DNA from: Durusdinium trenchii
Taxonomy: Eukaryota; Sar; Dinophyceae; Suessiales; Symbiodiniaceae
Reading direction: 5' to 3'
Length of the DNA: 64,000 nt
Assembly: GCA_963970005.1 (NCBI GenBank)
Contig: CAXAMN010003891.1
Coordinates: 984,576-1,048,575, forward strand
Each line of letters opens with the position of its first letter. Position 1 is the first letter of the stretch. Below are positions 12,342 to 24,163 of this stretch, piece after piece. A model generated the notes under the pieces. The model was not told the origin of the DNA and did not search any database. It saw nothing but the letters and a program-made list of their open reading frames with translations. Position numbers and translations under genes: made by a program.

Positions 12342-12413
12342 GCGACGGGAGGTGCGGATGGTGTGCTCCGCGTGTGGGAGAAGCGAGTTTGGATCGAGGA
12401 GGATTCTCCTAAG
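12342..12413 (+). CDS. WD40-repeat exon (end of repeat)
   Basis: A 72-base exon (24 codons) between TTCCCAAG and CCTAAG|GTGCGG. It reads ATGGADGVLRVWEKRVWIEE and then DSPK; GGADGVLRVWE is the terminal strand of a WD40 repeat. The intron between the two halves is about 270 bases. Both borders and the phase agree with the upstream exon. More propeller exons should lie on either side but were not identified with confidence. Confidence 0.6.
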
Positions 12414-12599
12414 GTGCGGAACGCCGGTTGGCCTGGTCGCTTGAGGAGGTGGGTAGGACGTGACAGATCCACCCTAATATAACACCTCTCCCCTTATGTC
12501 GACTTCGTGAAGCTTCTTGAGTGTGCAACGTACATTTCTCATTTTTCCCCGGTGATGGAGCACGTACGGGTGATGGAGCATCGCATTCCATCGATGCAG

Positions 12600-12661
12600 A
12601 GGAGAAGCCCGAGCTCACCTTGCAGCAACTGGCTGCCACTTCGGCAGCTTGGCCGACAGGG
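12600..12661 (+). CDS. Candidate internal exon, unknown protein
   Basis: Preceded by ATCGATGCAG. The frame reads EEKPELTLQQLAATSAAWPT before a possible GT donor (ACAGG|GTCCGA). Helix-like composition. It may be a continuation of the WD40 gene just upstream; no domain is recognised. Confidence 0.3.
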
Positions 12662-13979
12662 TCCGACGGACGGCCACGGGTAGGGCGGAAGGATGAGGTG
12701 CCCCATCAAAGCAACTTAGCTTAGCTGAAAGGTTGCCAAGTCTTGGAGACAAGGGCTGAAATCACCAGGCACCAAGCAGTCTATAGCAAATAGTTCATAA
12801 TGTAGAACTCATTGATTACTATATTTCAGCCCCCATATGAAGAGGTTGTTCCGTTCAAATGGAGGCATTTTTATATACCAATCAAGAATCTACATTATGT
12901 GGAAACTTCTGGAAGGAAAGCCAAAGATGAACAACAATCATGAACAATTTTACACATCAGTGTCGCAGTGGACTTCTCTACACCATCTAGATGTCCAAAA
13001 TGGGTTCCAGGCAGACCGTGCAGTGCGCCGCCCAGGATGGTGCGGCACCTCCGGAGTTGGCTCAAGAGGTGTGGGGCTTTGGGGACAAAACACCAAGTAC
13101 CAGCATTTGCAAGCTCTTTACATGCTTTGAAGCATTCAAATATATAGTATATGTGTGAATGAAGCATGTTTTATGGCTTTCATGAGTTGAATGAACAAAT
13201 TCCGCCACTATGTAGGACTGAACCCTGCATCATTTGCAGCGATCCGTTTTGCTCGAACTGGGCCTTGCTGGTGAAATCCTGAGGGTCCTATAATACACAT
13301 AATGTTTTTGTTATTAATGATGTTTGGATGTAGTTGGAGGTATGGTAGTTGATCAAAAGGTCGACATAAGGCCTAGGTTCATTGAGAGCCTATGTCCTAT
13401 GTTGTTCGCAACAGTTTTTTCGAGTTTCGCGGAAAGCTCTTGGAAATTCATAGAGATCTTCATCTCCAGTTGCTCTCTCGAGACAGCTGTGGAGACAGAC
13501 GTTTTTGCATCAGACACCCGAATTGCCAGGCATGGTCTGCAGATGCCAAACCCGGAGTTTGTAGCATGGCCAGGACCTTTGACAGGAGAGGGCCATCGAC
13601 TGAAGACTGAGTGAAGAATGATTAGCTTTCAGGGAGCAAATCAGGTGTTTATTGCGCTATTCTGCCATGCGATGGCATACCAAGCATTGGTTGCTCCAAA
13701 GGTGCTTGAAGCACATCCAATCAATCTCAAGGCATGTCAGGTTGTAAGCATGCATTAATTTATATAGGTTCTTCCTTGAGTTTGGCTGAGCTGCACTTGC
13801 TGCAGCAAGGCCTTCTATGCACACCATCAGCAGGCAGGGAGCATCGGTCAAAGGTACAGAGTGAATGCGAAGGCATGTGAAGGCACATTTGTTTGTGAGA
13901 AATCAGAAAGTGGGTACGTTTGGACCTGTGTTTATGGGGCATTATTCACATTCTCTAGGGTACTTGAAGTCGAGTGCAG

Positions 13980-14090
13980 GCACTGTACGCCTTCGGTTTG
14001 TGCCATGTACGCCTCCCGCGCATTGAGCGCATGCCGAAGCCGACGCGCATCCAGGCTCAACGTGCGGAAGCTGCAGTACTGCAGCTGCGT
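13980..14090 (+). CDS. Candidate internal exon (37 codons), unknown protein
   Basis: An exact 111-base, phase-0 stretch between GAGTGCAG and CTGCGT|GTGAGG (consensus-like GT donor). It reads ALYAFGLCHVRLPRIERMPK, then PTRIQAQRAEAAVLQLR, with a basic middle and a helical end. The borders and multiple-of-three length make it one of the better unclassified exons on this strand. No family is recognised. Confidence 0.45.
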
Positions 14091-14958
14091 GTGAGGGGCT
14101 CAAGAGGTGTAAGCCGATGCCCGGCCTGGCCAATGCAGTTCTTTGATTTATTCATTCAAACGAGAACCCTTCAGGGATGGGGCTTCCAGGTTCTTGGAAG
14201 GTCCAAAAAATGCTATATTGCAGCATTTTGGTGCCACCTTCATTTTTTGACGGACATTTTTTAAATGTATATTATAAATCTTTGGCCGAAGTTCTTTGGT
14301 TGACAGAAGGGGATGTTGTTTTTGCTGCAGGCTACGCTTGCGCTCACGTGTTGCCCCTGCCCTCACTCCAATGAGGTTTTGGTGCATAGCGCGCGGAACT
14401 TGCCTAAGGCGCCGTGGGCTCCTCGTGGCGGGTGCCCATGAAGAAACGAACAACTCTCCGAGTTTTTCGAAGGTTTTGCTTAGGTTTTCTTGTTTCTATG
14501 TTCCCTGTTGCCTGGGAAGTCCATGGCAAATGCCTTTCTGGGAAATACGAAGTCCGCAAATCCCTGATCTGGGGGAATATGTGTTCTTTGTCCCTTTCCC
14601 AAATAGACCGCAAGTCCAGACCGCATGGAAGTGGAGCAAACCCCCCAGCTGTTTCATCATCGTTCTCCGCCATGACGCGGCTTGGAGGTGGAGCTCCCAA
14701 GCGAAGAAGCGGAGCGGCGACCATCAGGATCACCCAATGTGGATAAAAGGAGAGAGCAAATCACGAGTTCTTCTTTGCTTTAGCTAGTGCATCCGGTGCG
14801 ATTCGGCTAGCTTTCGACCTCCTCCCCCTGGCCTCAAGTGTGCTCCTTCCCAAGTAAGAGCACTTTGGCAATTTTTTGGGGTGGATATTTACTGAAAAAA
14901 GCGCCACTCCAAGCATGGAGAGTGTGCTTGTTTGGGAGACTTCTTCATTGGACGCAGG

Positions 14959-15040
14959 CAGACTCCTCACGCTTGCGAGTAGCTTGCAGCTTGGCAGCGA
15001 AGAGCTTTTGGAGGGACTAAAGCTAAAGGATGAATCCTGG
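14959..15040 (+). CDS. Candidate internal exon, unknown protein
   Basis: Follows TGGACGCAG and reads RLLTLASSLQLGSEELLEGL then KLKDESWQ, an amphipathic helical segment. The downstream border is unclear (CCTGGCAG|GGG). The frame stays open for about 80 bases upstream of the proposed acceptor, so the exon may start earlier, near 14898. Confidence 0.3.
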
Positions 15041-17684
15041 CAGGGGCTGGGTGGGTCACGTCTCATATGTGCCATGCATGCCATGCGACCAACAATCTCC
15101 ATACTTGCTTAGGTCAGGAACCATTTATCAAGATCTCCCAACAACACTTTTCCACGATGTTTTTGGCTTCCATTCACCGTGCTATGCTGCTATGTCATAC
15201 TCTCAACAGCCCCAACAGGAAAAACATCAAGCCAAAGCCCTCAGGCTCCAGTCGTACTTCCTCAGAAGGTCTGACTGGACCCTCCTGCCACCCACCCCAG
15301 TCTCACGTTCGAAATGAAGGAAGAAGAACCCCCCCGATACTTGGACCTTTGTAACTGTGGAGCAGCTTCAGTCACAGGGGCCCCACACCAGGCCCCACCA
15401 TGGACTTGAGGTAGCCTGGTGGACTTGAAAGAAGAGACGCCTGCGCGGACGGAGAGCAGCAGGACGGCCGCCGCGCCGCCAGCTTCCGGGTCCGTGCGGC
15501 TGGGGGTTTGGATGGGTGGTCGCACCCATCGGGCCCGGTTGAAAGGCCAATGATATTTGCATTGGCTGTCCAAGGGGTTCGTAAAGGACCTTCGCTGCAG
15601 CCGACCAAGTCAGAGCGCCTTTTGAAAGGTTTGTAGTATTAGTATGTAGCCTTGCAAGAATCTCCAAGTTGGAGTTACAAGAAATAACTCAAATAAGTCA
15701 TTCAGGGTCATTTACCTAGAAACCTTTTGACCTCAGGTGAAAACAGACAAAGACCCTGTTTGGAGGCTCCCAGGCACAAGTCCGTGGTAGGGCCCCTCCC
15801 CAGCGAGACGCACCAGGAGTGGCACCTGGAACGAGACGCTGACGGTGCCCTTCCGCAGGCGGAGAACACTTGCGCCGGAGCCGGATTTGTTGAGGGAAGC
15901 CTAGCGAACACCGAGTCGGGATAGATAAGGCAGAAAGAAAAAGGGTGCTGAAGAGGCATGTTTGGGGCATCCAAAAGGCCCGGTAGAGGCAGATTGAGAT
16001 CAAGATGCTGAAGAGGGGTTTTTAAACGCCAATTCAGTGAAAGAGGTTGTCTTTTCAGAACCTGAAGGGGTCAGGATGTGCCTGCAGGCGATATGGACTG
16101 ACCTTCTCAGCTGAACTCCGAGGCAGAAGATCGGAGCTAAAGAGGAGCAATGGCCTCAGATGTGCCTCAGATGGGTTCCCAAAAGGTGTGATTCTAGTTG
16201 TAGCCAGTGGCCAAGGCTTCTTGCTTTGAGATCTCTTTGTCACGAGAAAATATGCTTTTGTCGACCTTAGTTTTTGTTGCAGTTCTCTTGACTCAAGCTA
16301 AAGAGTGGAATACCATTCATTGACAGTTCTGAGAACAATCTTCACAATTGCATCGTTATTTTTTATATAGTCGTATGGTTCAAGGGGATGTCCCAAGCTC
16401 TTCAATGACTCTTTTGTACCGGGCATTTAGTTTACGACACTTTCTATTTGGATTATTTGGACGGGTTTAGATGGATTAAAGCCCTATAGCTGGTGGAAGG
16501 GGGTTTGCATTGCGTCACGACTCGAAGTGCACGGCAGGGAGATGAAACGAGGTTTCTTTGCTTTTAGTGCCAACAGGTGTCCAGTTATCCGAGCGAAACA
16601 TGACATTCTACATGGACAATGCCCTAAGATGCTGCGCCTGAAGTGATGTTCCAACAACTTTGGCTGAACTGATGCCCCCCCTTCCAGATGCCAGATGTTT
16701 TCATGGTTTTGGTGTTACTTTCATCAGACAGGTGTTCACGAGCACCGCACCGGTGTGGCCAATATATGCCGGTCTTTACTTTGATGCAGTGAACACGCCC
16801 TGAAACCTTCACGGCTACGTGGATGGGAACATGTTACACCGATTTAGACCATGAAAAGCCTGGAGCCTCTTTACCAAGCAGGTGTTGAGTTAAACCCTTG
16901 GGTCACTCCTTCTACCGAATGTAGTTTGATTGGTTCCTATATACTTGGCCGTGGACGGTCAATGTTTGCCAAGGACCTTGCCTGTCAGCCTAGTTCATTT
17001 GGGTACACCTCCACATTTCTTCAGAACATGATTTGTGCAAACAATTTTAGGCTTGGCTTATAGGATGATCTGGATCGAATTGCAATCTTCTTGACATAAA
17101 ATCCATGAATCATGAGCTTGCCTTTCGATGGCACGTAGTTGCTTCCGTAAGGAAGCAGCTGGTAGACCTCATGGCCCATCCGTCGTGCACGACCTGTTAT
17201 CTCCTATGTCAACATGACGTCATGCACCCTGCGCCGCCCTTGCCGTGCCTTCCTTCTCGAGCCTGGGATGGCCAGGAGGGGCCCAAGGAAATGACATGGC
17301 TTTCGGATGGGTCCAATGGAAGCGAAATCAAAGCGAAATCGGTTCGAAGACCCCGAGGGTGGCAGCGGCAACCACAGTACTGTTTACTACCTAATTCTTG
17401 GTTTTTCATGAGTGCTCCTGGCTTGCTCGGGTCTTTTTTCCTTTTGCTTTGCTGGGCTAACATGTTCTCATATATACTGGATCTGGAAGAAGATCCACCC
17501 AAAGCCTTGTGTAAACTTGTCAGCACCACCCTTCTATCAACTTTGCAGCCAAAGAAATCAAGCTGAAGCCAGCTTGGGCTCAGGGTATGACATCACCCAG
17601 TCTCATCAGTCCAAGCATCCTCGCCGGGCCGCGACGCTGGCCCACGCCCAGCCAATCCATCGTGCGCCGCCAACGCCCCACGCC
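15041..17684. other. No certain gene
   Basis: About 2.6 kb with ambiguous GC-rich patches at 15420-15560 and 15770-15920, where several frames on both strands are open and none is clearly better. A fragment of the CCCTAGGG-family element lies at 15247-15300 (CAGTCGTACTTCCTCAGAAG...GGACCCTCCTGCC). Nothing else is recognised. Confidence 0.4.
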
Positions 17685-17744
17685 ATGCCGGTGTTTTGCG
17701 GCCTCTTGGCTGTGCAGTTTGCTGTGCAGCCATACCTCACCAGG
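17685..17744 (+). CDS. Candidate start exon of a nucleotide-sugar transporter-like protein
   Basis: ATG at 17685 opens MPVFCGLLAVQFAVQPYLTR, a hydrophobic first segment with the pattern L-L-x-x-Q...R seen in the first membrane helix of SLC35-type nucleotide-sugar transporters, which move nucleotide sugars into the Golgi or ER lumen. CACCAG|GAGACC after it would be a GA donor, a type reported in dinoflagellates. The frame is also open upstream, so the start is inferred from the family pattern. Exons with later transporter-like helices follow on this strand at 21922, 22251, 48393 and 49083. Confidence 0.35.
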
Positions 17745-17847
17745 AGACCGATGGATGGGAGTGGAGAAGTATCATGGGTCTTAATGGACCATGACTTGGT
17801 TTTGCGGTCGTTGGAAGCACATGGCCAAGGAAGTTCGAAATCTCTCT

Positions 17848-17916
17848 ACACTCCCTGAAATCATCCGGTTCAGTCTGACATCATCCGGTTAGTGGAGTGA
17901 GTTCACCATTTGTTTG
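17848..17916. repeat. Partial copy of the CACTCCCTGAAATCA element
   Basis: Holds ACACTCCCTGAAATCATC and, 30 bases on, AGTGGAGTGAGTTCACCATT, matching the left half of the complete element at 24533-24648. The right arm (TGATTTCAGGGAGTG) is not found here, so this copy is truncated or diverged. Confidence 0.65.
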
Positions 17917-18496
17917 GTACGATTTTATGGCCTCCTCCCAGTTTTCGGGACATTGAAGTGGTTCTGCATGGAAGGTTTGAAGCCCGTGGACATGCCCAAC
18001 GCCAAGAAATAAGGTGCTTTTGCCTCCATCCCGCCGTTTTTTACTTGGTGTTCTTTTGTTTTACATTTGTTTGCTTTTTGTATGTTCTATTTGTTGGACT
18101 TCTGGTGTATGTTGAGTTTGTGTATTTGGCCTGCTTTGGTGGAATGCTGAAACACAACAACATGCATTTTGGCCAGTTGCTCCTGCCAAATAAAAGCATT
18201 CCCAAGACACAAGCCAAGCCAAGCCGCTGGCGCCATTGGCATTTGAAAAGCCATCGGTTTTCCCAGGACTTTTACAGATGGCCTCGATGCAGGCGCGAAA
18301 CCGCCCCGTTTCGATTCGACCGTTGGGAAGACGCACAGACCGAGGATGATCGGACCGGAGACCCGGAGACATGGAAGAAGGATCGATCCATAAGGAGTTA
18401 TAGGAGTTCCAGCCTTTTCCAAAGCCAAAAGCAGCCTTTTCCAAAGGCTTCCCCGTGAGACCAGGACCTGCTACTATATATATATATGGATATATA

Positions 18497-18545
18497 ATAC
18501 CCTGGGAGTCCAAGACCATGTTTAAAACGGTCTGACTTGGTGATC
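18497..18545. repeat. Possible degraded CCCTAGGG-family fragment
   Basis: ATACCCTGGGAGTCCAAGAC and a short palindrome (GACCATGTTTAAAACGGTC) recall the element at 2305, and follow an AT dinucleotide run (18472-18492). The match is weak. A comparable fragment (AATACCCTAAGACTCCAAAG) lies at 27200. Confidence 0.3.
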
Positions 18546-19269
18546 CGAAAAGGACCTTCCTTTACTTGGGTGGTGCCTACAATAGTCGAACTGGACTTCT
18601 AGGATGTATCTATGGCTTTCCCCATGAAAAGGACCTGTTTCAGCCCCTAGTCGAATAGAAAGGCCCCTAGTCGACGTGTTCAGCCCCTAAGACGGCCGGC
18701 CTTTTCAGCCCTCCGGACCGGACCAACACTATGGCTGGGTGGTTCCCGAGTCCTGAGTCGCAGGCGCTTGTGTGGCAGCGGTGGAGGTTTTAAAGCTTCT
18801 CCTGTGCTGTCTATGCCTCCGGCTCAGCCACTGGGAGACAGTGGCAGGGGTGGTATAGCTGGCATGGGAGGGTCAGAGAGGCCTAGGGGGGAAAGGGGAG
18901 ACTGTGCGAAAGTAGGCGCTTTTTTGGCATAGTTTTGTGGGATCACTTCTGTAGAGTAAAGAGTTCTCCTTGAAAAAAAATCTATCTGAAACAGATCAGT
19001 GGAAGGACTGTGAAGCCTCGCCCTAGCAGGGCATTTGGACCCATAGTAACAGGGATGTTGAGTCGCTGAGGTTTGTAGTTGGTCACCCTGATGTCACGGA
19101 AGCAAGGGGGGTTCAGCAAAAGCACAAGCTTGAAGGGACTTGAACGGGGCATGACGGTGGCGACATGTTTGGAGCTATCAGACCTTGTTTTGTACTGGAC
19201 AAAGAAGATATCAAACATGAATATAATAGCATCAACTATCGGACATGTTTGTGGTGACCGTTATTAACT

Positions 19270-19800
19270 TGAAGATACTATCCCCCTATATTCAGACATC
19301 CATGTTTTGTGGGACTATGTATTCAGACATGCCCCCTATATGGATGCTATCCCCCTAATATGATGGATCATTATGGATCATTGGTGGCATATATGGATGT
19401 GACAATCAGACATCTCAGACCTTCCGATCAGGACATGCCTCGAGTCCACCAGCTTGGAATTGGCGGCGCAGCAGCGAAGAGATAGCTGTTGATAGCTGTT
19501 CAGTTGCTGACCTTGCTGTACACACATGTACAACCATCCACTAACTATCAAGCAATGATTGTTTGCACCTGTGACCGTAGACTCTTGATGTACTTTCATG
19601 TGCAATCATCATCCACTGACTATATCAAGCAACTATATAATTATTTGCACCTATGATAGTGTTCTTGGCCTGCATTCAGTAGATCACCTGTGAACGTAGA
19701 CCTTTTGATAGTGTACAATTCAGTAGATCACCTCTTGATCACCTGTTCACCTGTTCATTCAGTAGATCACCTGAAAGATCCACTTTCATTGGTGGATCAT
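19270..19800. repeat. Degenerate local repeats
   Basis: A patchwork of short direct repeats: CCCCCTATAT with CAGACAT (19281-19345), TATGGATCATT (19366-19386), ATCCACTGACTAT/AGCAA blocks (19535-19640), and TTCAGTAGATCACCT at 19675, 19721 and 19758. No coding frame. Possibly an old tandem array. Confidence 0.55.
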
Positions 19801-19947
19801 CGCCTTGTGGCTGGTGGTGGGCAGATGTTTGCCTGCACAGCTCGCGCAGTGCAGCTGCAGCGCTGAGGACCGGCCTCGCAGGGGCTGCTGGCCCTGCAGT
19901 GCTTTACGCTGCTTGGAAGCAGTAGGGGTTTGACATCCCAATGTTCA

Positions 19948-20010
19948 CTGTTGTTGTTGTTGTTGTGGTGGTTGTGTTTGTTTGTTTGTTTGTTTGTTTG
20001 TTTGTTTGGT
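19948..20010. repeat. GTT and GTTT microsatellites
   Basis: (GTT)n, then a GTTT tetranucleotide run of about eight units (19975-20007). Simple sequence, no gene. Confidence 0.9.
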
Positions 20011-20104
20011 TGTTGACATTTGGATGACAGGTTTCCACGAATTCATCAGCAGAATGGCTACGTCGAAGACTGTCCAGCCCTTCGAAGGGAAATCCACCCA
20101 ACCC

Positions 20105-20205
20105 AACCGGCCATGAGGTCTTCGCCAACATGGCGGGCACCGTGGCGAGCAAATCCATCGATGCTGTGACGTGCAATGTGATCAGTCAGACTCTCGGTCC
20201 GCGGC
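20105..20205 (+). CDS. Candidate exon, unknown protein
   Basis: One frame reads GHEVFANMAGTVASKSIDAV and then TCNVISQTLG, with a natural composition and no stop from about 20063. The borders are not certain (AGCAG upstream at 20062). It lies between transporter-like exons on the same strand, but the residues are not obviously from a membrane segment. Confidence 0.3.
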
Positions 20206-21921
20206 CATGAGGAGATAAGGATGTGGTCCCGTAGTAGTTTGGGACGGGCTTTGGGAGTTGGAGGGGAAGGTCTTCGAAGAGGTTTGCAGTTTCATCACCA
20301 CTCCCAACTCAATGGTTAATGGGGTGCGGGTATGTGGTGGCTAGCCATTTTCTCCTAGCCATCTATAGTTTTGCAGGTTCCAAGATTGGCATAGATCCTC
20401 CTAGATCTATTGACGCCCGACTGTCAGGTCATCATATCGTCAGGTAACTCTGGGTCGGGACCAGCAGTTCCATGGAGCTGGGTGCCAAGCTGGGAGTGGT
20501 TGTGCAAATTGGGGGGGTGAACCTGTCAGAACTCCACTCACATGATTACGGGGTCGAACAAAACCTTTTCTTTGGAACTGCTGGTGTGTTTGTATTGGAC
20601 TGGCATATTTACATACATCGGAGTTCATCGGAGTGGTTGAAATATAGTCAATAGGTAAATGTTCCAGTCCCATCGAGTCTTTGACAATCAAGCCAGGGAC
20701 CATGATTGGGGTCAATTTTGCCGGCCATTTCGTCCCATTCCATGTACATAGTGCTCGGGAGAAGGCAATACCTCGAGTTGATAGTGCGAATGGACTCGAG
20801 CTTGTTCTGGCTGCCACCATAAAAGCGAGCTGATCAGAATTAGACCAGCAGAAGTCCTCATGCTCCCTATGGATGCACGTAAGTATACCCTCTAAAAGGT
20901 GATTGGAGACAGTGTGATTGAAAGGCGCCATTAAGCACCATGAAATGCTAGAGGGGTACCAGGGGTACAGGGTGGATTGATGTGTGCTTCAGTTCCCTGA
21001 CCAGTTTTTATATGCCAGCCCCACACTTTGGAAGCATGCTAGCAGGCTGACCATTCTCACGGAACGACCCTTGTTGGTGCATTTCAATAGGATTCCAATT
21101 CAGAAGATCCCGCAACCACTGGGCTTTTAGTCTACATAGTCTACATTCCTTCTTCCAGATGGTCGAACTATACGTAGGGTCTGCCCGACTCCCACATTCA
21201 GTGATGTCGGTAGCTCTCGCAGGCTCTCCCAAGCCCCAGCTTTGAGGACAAAGCTCCTCTTCACAGCGCTCCTCGCAGTGACCACGAAACCCATTAGCGG
21301 GCGAAAGTGGGCACCTGGGTCGCAGGGAGGAGTGTGTGGATGAAGGGAACTGGCAGTTGGAGCACGTCACAACACTGGAATGTACTGGGATCTATGGCTT
21401 CCATGCAAGACTTGGGGCTTCATATTGGGTTGAGCCCTCAGCGGGATAAGAGGCCCAAAGACTACTAAGATTTGTATATTATTGCGCTATGTCATTTGAT
21501 GTGATGACGCAGGTGCCCTCAACTAAGATCAACTCAGTGCAAGTTGGGTCCTATGTGGTGGGGCGGCCAACTATATTTAGATCCGAAGTGGATCAGGATC
21601 ACACTGCCCCTTCACCCCATTGTACTCATTTGTGCATGAATGTGCACTCGGCTAGCTAAGTCTTTGGTGATCTTTGGTTTCGAAAAATAAAATGAATCTC
21701 AATGCATTCTCCCTGAACGCCGAGATCTAATTGTTCATCATTGATCAAGAGCTCAGCAACGTGGAAGAAGACACCAAGAAGACACCAACTTGGCGCAGTT
21801 GACCTTCACTTCAAACAGGTAAACAGGTTGGGGGTCCATCTCTAGATGCGGATTCAGCACGGGAACGGTGTCATGGGGTGGTTCCACCCTTTGTTTCACC
21901 CCATGGGCGCCCCTTGGCGAG

Positions 21922-21981
21922 GTCGGCATCATTGTGATCCTCTTGGCCTCCGTACTTACGGCGGCCGACAGCGATGGCCAG
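21922..21981 (+). CDS. Candidate nucleotide-sugar transporter exon (membrane helix)
   Basis: An exact 60-base, phase-0 exon between TTGGCGAG and CCAG|GCAGCA (GC donor). It reads VGIIVILLASVLTAADSDGQ, a membrane helix with a polar end, like the mid-protein helix (GVALVQ type) that precedes the loop before helix 6 in SLC35A transporters. It lies 270 bases before an exon that fits the next helix. Confidence 0.4.
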
Positions 21982-22250
21982 GCAGCACAGGCGGCAGCTG
22001 GGTGGAGTGCAAATCCACGGCTGACCCAGGCTGAGGTCGTCCATGACCATTCTTGTCCCAGCTGCCCTGCAGCCATCCCCACCCAACTTGGCACCGGACA
22101 ACCGCCACTGATTCCATATCATAGGAAGTCACCAGAGTCACCAGCTTACTTCAGTATCCTGCACCATCCACCAGCAAAATGTCACCTGCATGTGCCTGTG
22201 CTCCTCACCTGGATGTGCCTCGTCGCCCGCCGTGAAGACACCGGGCGGAG

Positions 22251-22390
22251 GCGTATTGGATCGGCACCGCTGCCGCCTTCGCCTCCGCCATGGCCTCCGC
22301 CGTGGCGGCCGTGCTGGCGGAGCGCGCGCTGCTGGAGGGCCGCGATCCGTGCCTTGGGGGACTGGAGGGAAGACCGACGGGACGGAGCAG
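22251..22390 (+). CDS. Candidate nucleotide-sugar transporter exon (helix 6-like)
   Basis: After GGGCGGAG the frame reads AYWIGTAAAFASAMASAVAA and then VLAERALLEGRDP. In SLC35-type transporters the matching segment is a small-residue helix ending in a conserved E-[KR]-x-L-K/E stretch (SGFAGVYxEKxLK pattern), seen here as VLAERALLEG. The end is either at GATCC|GTGCC (22348) or at the stronger GAGCAG|GTGAG (22390). Very GC-rich, so two other frames are open; this frame has the best composition. Confidence 0.45.
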
Positions 22391-22502
22391 GTGAGAGGAG
22401 GAGCTCAGCAAAAAATCTCAACCACCTTGGCAGGTGAGGAGTCTCGGAGGAGTATGAGTATGAGTACAACCACCTGAGGGAGAGACCGAGATCTGCCAAG
22501 AT

Positions 22503-22615
22503 CCGAAACTGCTGAGAACCACCCGGAGGATTTGAACCACGTTATCACTGCTATGGGGCTGGAGGTTGCTGGAGGAGGGGGCGAAGCCTCAGGTCGTTCT
22601 GGGGGCATCCATACT
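22503..22615 (+). CDS. Candidate exon, unknown protein
   Basis: The frame reads TAENHPEDLNHVITAMGLEV then AGGGGEASGRSGG, a natural-looking sequence. The borders are not clear. It may follow the transporter-like exon or belong to a different transcript. Confidence 0.3.
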
Positions 22616-23027
22616 GCCCATTACATAATTAAGCTATATTAAGCTGAGGAGGTCAAGGAGGTCAAGGAGCCAGAGGGAGTTCCCCACTTTGTGGCTACAG
22701 GAAGTCGATCTAAGATTATCTAAGGATTAGAATCTTTAGAGTCCCTGCCATGTTTGAGGGTAATTTATCGAAGAATGTTTGGGAGTGCCTGCAGGATGTT
22801 CAAGTGGGTCCAATTCGATACCTCGCAAATTCTCAAGTCTTTAATGACCATGCACAAATTTAAGCCCCCGGTGAGATGGGCCTGGTGCTTCTCCCCCTAC
22901 CGAGGCTGGTTTACACCGCAGAGCTCTCCCTTTGGGGGCTTTTCGCCTTGCCACTCGGCCAGCCAGGGGAGTCCTTCAGGTTGAATCCACCATCAGACGA
23001 TTGACCGCCCGAAGAAGACCCTCCCCC

Positions 23028-23122
23028 TAGATCTCCAAGTACCTTCTCAGAAGGTGGGACTGGGGTAGGTGCCAGGGTCCAACTAGCTTTTGAGGAGGTA
23101 CGAGTCCGAGTCCTAGGGTCCA
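23028..23122. repeat. CCCTAGGG-family element copy
   Basis: CTCCAAGTACCTTCTCAGAA...GGGACTGGGGTAGGTGCC...TTTTGAGGAGGTAC...CCTAGGGTCC. The order of blocks is the same as at 42090 and 49951. The left end is degraded (CCCTAGAT). Confidence 0.75.
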
Positions 23123-23211
23123 AACATGTTCCAAAAATAACCTTCCTGCTTCCTGGCAGCAGCTACGAATTCCGAATGATCTGCATCCAACCTCCGGAGA
23201 CTCGTCTGCCC

Positions 23212-23259
23212 GGTCGTCCGCTCTTCGCGCAGTCTGGTCGTCCGGTCTTCGCGCAGTCT
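23212..23259. repeat. 24-base tandem duplication
   Basis: Two adjacent copies starting GGTCGTCCG(C/G)TCTTCGCG that differ at a single base. In one frame they encode GRPLFAQS/GRPVFAQS. No supporting gene context. Confidence 0.8.
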
Positions 23260-24163
23260 GCCCGAAGTCAAATCCAGTCCCATGGATTCGTGTGGAGGGC
23301 CTGGGCAAGTAGCAAGGGGAGGTCGAAGAGTACAGGCTCTGACTTGGGGGTCTGTTTGGGGCCCAAAAGGAAGGTTGGAGGAGGTTGGAGGACCTTTATA
23401 TGGCTCAAGGAGTCATAGGAAGCGTTTGAGGCATGGCAGAGTTCGCCCTCCGGTATTAGGCCATGTATTCGGCCATGGGAGGCCGAAGACCAACATGGGT
23501 GCGGAAGGGAACAGTTGCCGCTGCCATTGGCTGGAGGGCTTCACTTTGATTGCCCGTAGTGACCTTGGCACCCAGCCTGTTGGCAGATAGATGTTGTTTG
23601 GCGCCGGGGGCCACAGGCGGCTTGCACATCACCTCAGCCACATGGCTCTAGCAGGTGCATGGCTCTTGCAGCATCTTGCAGCCTCAGAGGTCCCCAGCTA
23701 AGTCTAGATTAAAGTACAAACACCAAGTACCAACAGAGGTTGAATGACCCGAACTAGACTATCCCATAGGTACCCCAGTAGGGTCCTGTAAGGTCACTTA
23801 ACCTGTTTTGGTAAGTATAAGCATGACATGAATCACGCAGCACCAAGCACACCTATAGTCACTTCTGAGAGTCACATTTGAGTCAAGGACGCTGGGATGT
23901 GATTGAAACTGCAAGCAGGCCGCACGCAGTTGCTTGATTCAAGAAGTCCCACCACCCACTTGCCACACTAAATTGGAACATGGATTTCTCGTCAACCAGC
24001 ACCGCCCTTTTCGGGAGGTGATTGGATAGTGATATACCCAAATGCCATGGAAGATCTCGCCCCTCCCGAAAAAGAGGACCCTTTGTAGCCTCGGAGCGGC
24101 GCGACTTTCGGCCCCCGCGACTTTCGGGCGCGCGGCGCGCTGAACGCGCGCTGAACGGCACGA

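Larger units (their letters stand above)
22616..24163. other. No gene recognised; repeats only
   Basis: Contains a CCCTAGGG-family element (23028-23122) and a 24-base tandem duplication (23212-23259). The open frames here are short and mutually contradictory. Confidence 0.45.

Noticed and set aside
17910-18458. 182-codon plus-strand frame
   Set aside because: Low-complexity Phe/Leu/Val then Arg-rich sequence; no motif, unnatural composition.
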